A stretch of 16,528 nt of DNA from JAMCRM01 sp041685075 (lineage in GTDB: Bacteria; Acidobacteriota; Terriglobia; Bryobacterales; Bryobacteraceae), in NCBI GenBank assembly GCA_041685075.1, contig JAWLGN010000108.1:1-16528 (forward strand), in the 5' to 3' direction. The notes under the pieces are model-generated. The model ran no database searches, was not told the origin of the DNA, and saw only the letters and a list, made by a program, of their open reading frames with translations. This document shows, one piece after another, positions 15,226-16,528 of the stretch. The translations under genes were made by a program, and so were the position numbers. Position 1 is the stretch's first letter, and every line of letters starts with the position of its first letter.

Positions 15226-16528
15226 ATGGCGAATGGAGCGCACGACTGGAAGCTGGTGGCGCCGTGGTACCGCTGGGAACGGCAGCGGGTCGAGGAAGGC
15301 CGTGAACCGCGCAACACCCGCCCCGTCTTTCAGAAGTTCGACTCGCCGGATTTCGTCAAGACCTTCGTGGCGGATCCGCAGAAATCGCTGCGCTTCAAGG
15401 ACGACGTCGACCGCGTCTTCAACATCAACAAAGTGCCGCTGGCCAAACTCGTCTCCGGGCCGTTCGCCGGGCGCTGGTCGCGCATGTACAAGGAGGGCGA
15501 CACCGCCTACGACACCACCCTGGTCCCGACCGGCATCCGCAAGCTGTTTCTCGATACGCACAAGCGGCACTACCTGGTGGTCGCCGAACTCCACTGCGAC
15601 GCGGCCGGCTTCCCGCGGGTGAATCAGCAGCAGGTCTGCCAGGCGGGCTTCGCCGTACGGCGCCGCTCGCACGACTTCCCCAAGGGCGCGAAAAAGGAAG
15701 CCGCGGAGCGGTTGAAGCAGATCGTGGCCATTCAGGCCGAGATTGCGTATCTGCGGGAGAGTTCACCCCTCAAGGGAACGGCTCTGCGAAAGCGCACCGA
15801 GGCGATAGCGAAACTCAAGGCCTCCGGCCAGTGGGCGGCCAAGGTGGCGGAAGCGGAAGCCCGGCTCGCGGCCGCGCGCGGCGAACTCAAGGAGTGGAAG
15901 AACGGCAACGGCGTCGTCTCCATCTACGAGGGCTGGATCGATAGCGAGTTCAAAAACATTGGGAGCTGGCAATTCGTGGAGGAGACCCCGCAGGAGATCC
16001 GCGAGTCCACCTATCCCATGTACGCGCTGTATCCGAATCCCAGGCTCGACTCGCACGACGCCAGGGGCAAGACCATCTACTACGGCGTGGTGCCCTCGAG
16101 CAGCTTCGACACCGACGGTCGCGGCAACAGCCGCTACGACGACCAGTCGCTCTATGAAATCCGCTGCTTCGTCCGCCGCCACAAAGAAGGCTGCCCGCGC
16201 GGCGAGGCGCCCGACTGCAAGGGCGAGGTCTTCTGGAGCGAACCCACCGAAGTCTACATGCTGGCCTCGCAGAACGACCTCATCGGCACCGCGCAGCGGC
16301 CCGTCACCATCCAGATGCCCAACCTTGCGGAACTGGCCGCGCAGGCCGCCGCGCTGCCCGTCGAGAGCCTCGCGCCGGCCAAGGTAGTGCAGCCGCAGGC
16401 GATGAACTTCGACGTCTCGGACGGCAAGGGCGAAAACGGCCGCGTGGGCGGCGGGCAGATCTGCTTCTTTGCCATCCCCCTGATTACCATCGTGGCGTTC
16501 TTTGTCTTCAAGCTCTTCCTGCCGGTGG
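15226..16528 (+). CDS. Unrecognised coiled-coil protein with hydrophobic segment (partial, runs off the window)
   Basis: An open frame of 434 codons without a stop to the window end, starting 4 bases after the spike gene. Residues 1-150 are a mixed domain with aromatic and charged residues (DWKLVAPWYRWERQRVEEG). Residues about 155-226 are a Lys/Glu/Ala-rich coiled coil. Residues 230-380 are a beta-rich domain with a cysteine cluster (C314, C323, C331, with H319). C124 and C138 occur earlier. Residues 411-434 are a continuous hydrophobic stretch (ICFFAIPLITIVAFFVFKLF), which looks like a membrane helix and may continue beyond the edge. No known eCIS family is recognised. Its place directly after the spike, where gp25 is often found, makes a baseplate or membrane-linked role possible. 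Codon use matches its neighbours. Confidence 0.8.
   Translation, partial: MANGAHDWKLVAPWYRWERQRVEEGREPRNTRPVFQKFDSPDFVKTFVADPQKSLRFKDDVDRVFNINKVPLAKLVSGPFAGRWSRMYKEGDTAYDTTLVPTGIRKLFLDTHKRHYLVVAELHCDAAGFPRVNQQQVCQAGFAVRRRSHDFPKGAKKEAAERLKQIVAIQAEIAYLRESSPLKGTALRKRTEAIAKLKASGQWAAKVAEAEARLAAARGELKEWKNGNGVVSIYEGWIDSEFKNIGSWQFVEETPQEIRESTYPMYALYPNPRLDSHDARGKTIYYGVVPSSSFDTDGRGNSRYDDQSLYEIRCFVRRHKEGCPRGEAPDCKGEVFWSEPTEVYMLASQNDLIGTAQRPVTIQMPNLAELAAQAAALPVESLAPAKVVQPQAMNFDVSDGKGENGRVGGGQICFFAIPLITIVAFFVFKLFLPV

Overview
This window is a high-G+C (about two thirds by eye) bacterial segment carrying one half of an extracellular contractile injection system (eCIS), the phage-tail-like particle family that includes the Serratia antifeeding prophage (Afp), the Photorhabdus virulence cassette (PVC) and related systems. 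Every gene reads left to right, with overlaps or gaps of a few bases. The only gap above 100 bases is 5416-5545. Codon use is strongly G/C-ending throughout, so there is no sign of a foreign insert. The style (very large DUF4157 protein, DUF4255 gene placed before the sheath, long Ala/Pro/Gly-rich tails) would fit a soil or environmental lineage such as Acidobacteriota. That taxonomic guess is inference and no marker gene is present to test it.

Left part (56-5415): a 1488-residue multidomain protein with a DUF4157 zinc-metalloprotease-like HELAH domain, a glycine/alanine-rich membrane-like segment and a distinct C-terminal domain, followed with a 13-base overlap by an unrecognised 301-residue protein. 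DUF4157 is the best known marker of eCIS cargo, so this pair is best read as effector plus partner. Between this pair and the structural operon lies a short control-like region with three copies of TGTAACATC in alternating orientation.

Middle part (5546-13490): a DUF4255 tail-terminator-like protein, an unrecognised protein with a carboxypeptidase-regulatory-like beta domain, a canonical tail sheath, a canonical tail tube, a second longer and divergent sheath, a second tube-like protein, an Afp7/Pvc7-type tube/baseplate adaptor with an unusual glycine-rich tail, and a 58-residue Afp6/DUF5908-like protein.

Right part (13483-16528): the central spike is encoded as two separate genes, a gpD/gp27-like hub and a gpV/gp5-like OB-fold spike with a beta-helical tail, where Afp8/Pvc8 is one fused protein. 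The window ends inside an unrecognised protein of more than 434 residues with a coiled coil, clustered cysteines and a strong hydrophobic segment.

Together the genes would make a contractile sheath around a tube, closed by DUF4255 at one end and by a hub/spike at the other, with the DUF4157 protein as likely payload. Not seen here, and expected downstream in a complete cluster: gp25-like, PAAR tip, gp6/baseplate J, tape measure, AAA+ ATPase and tail fibre.
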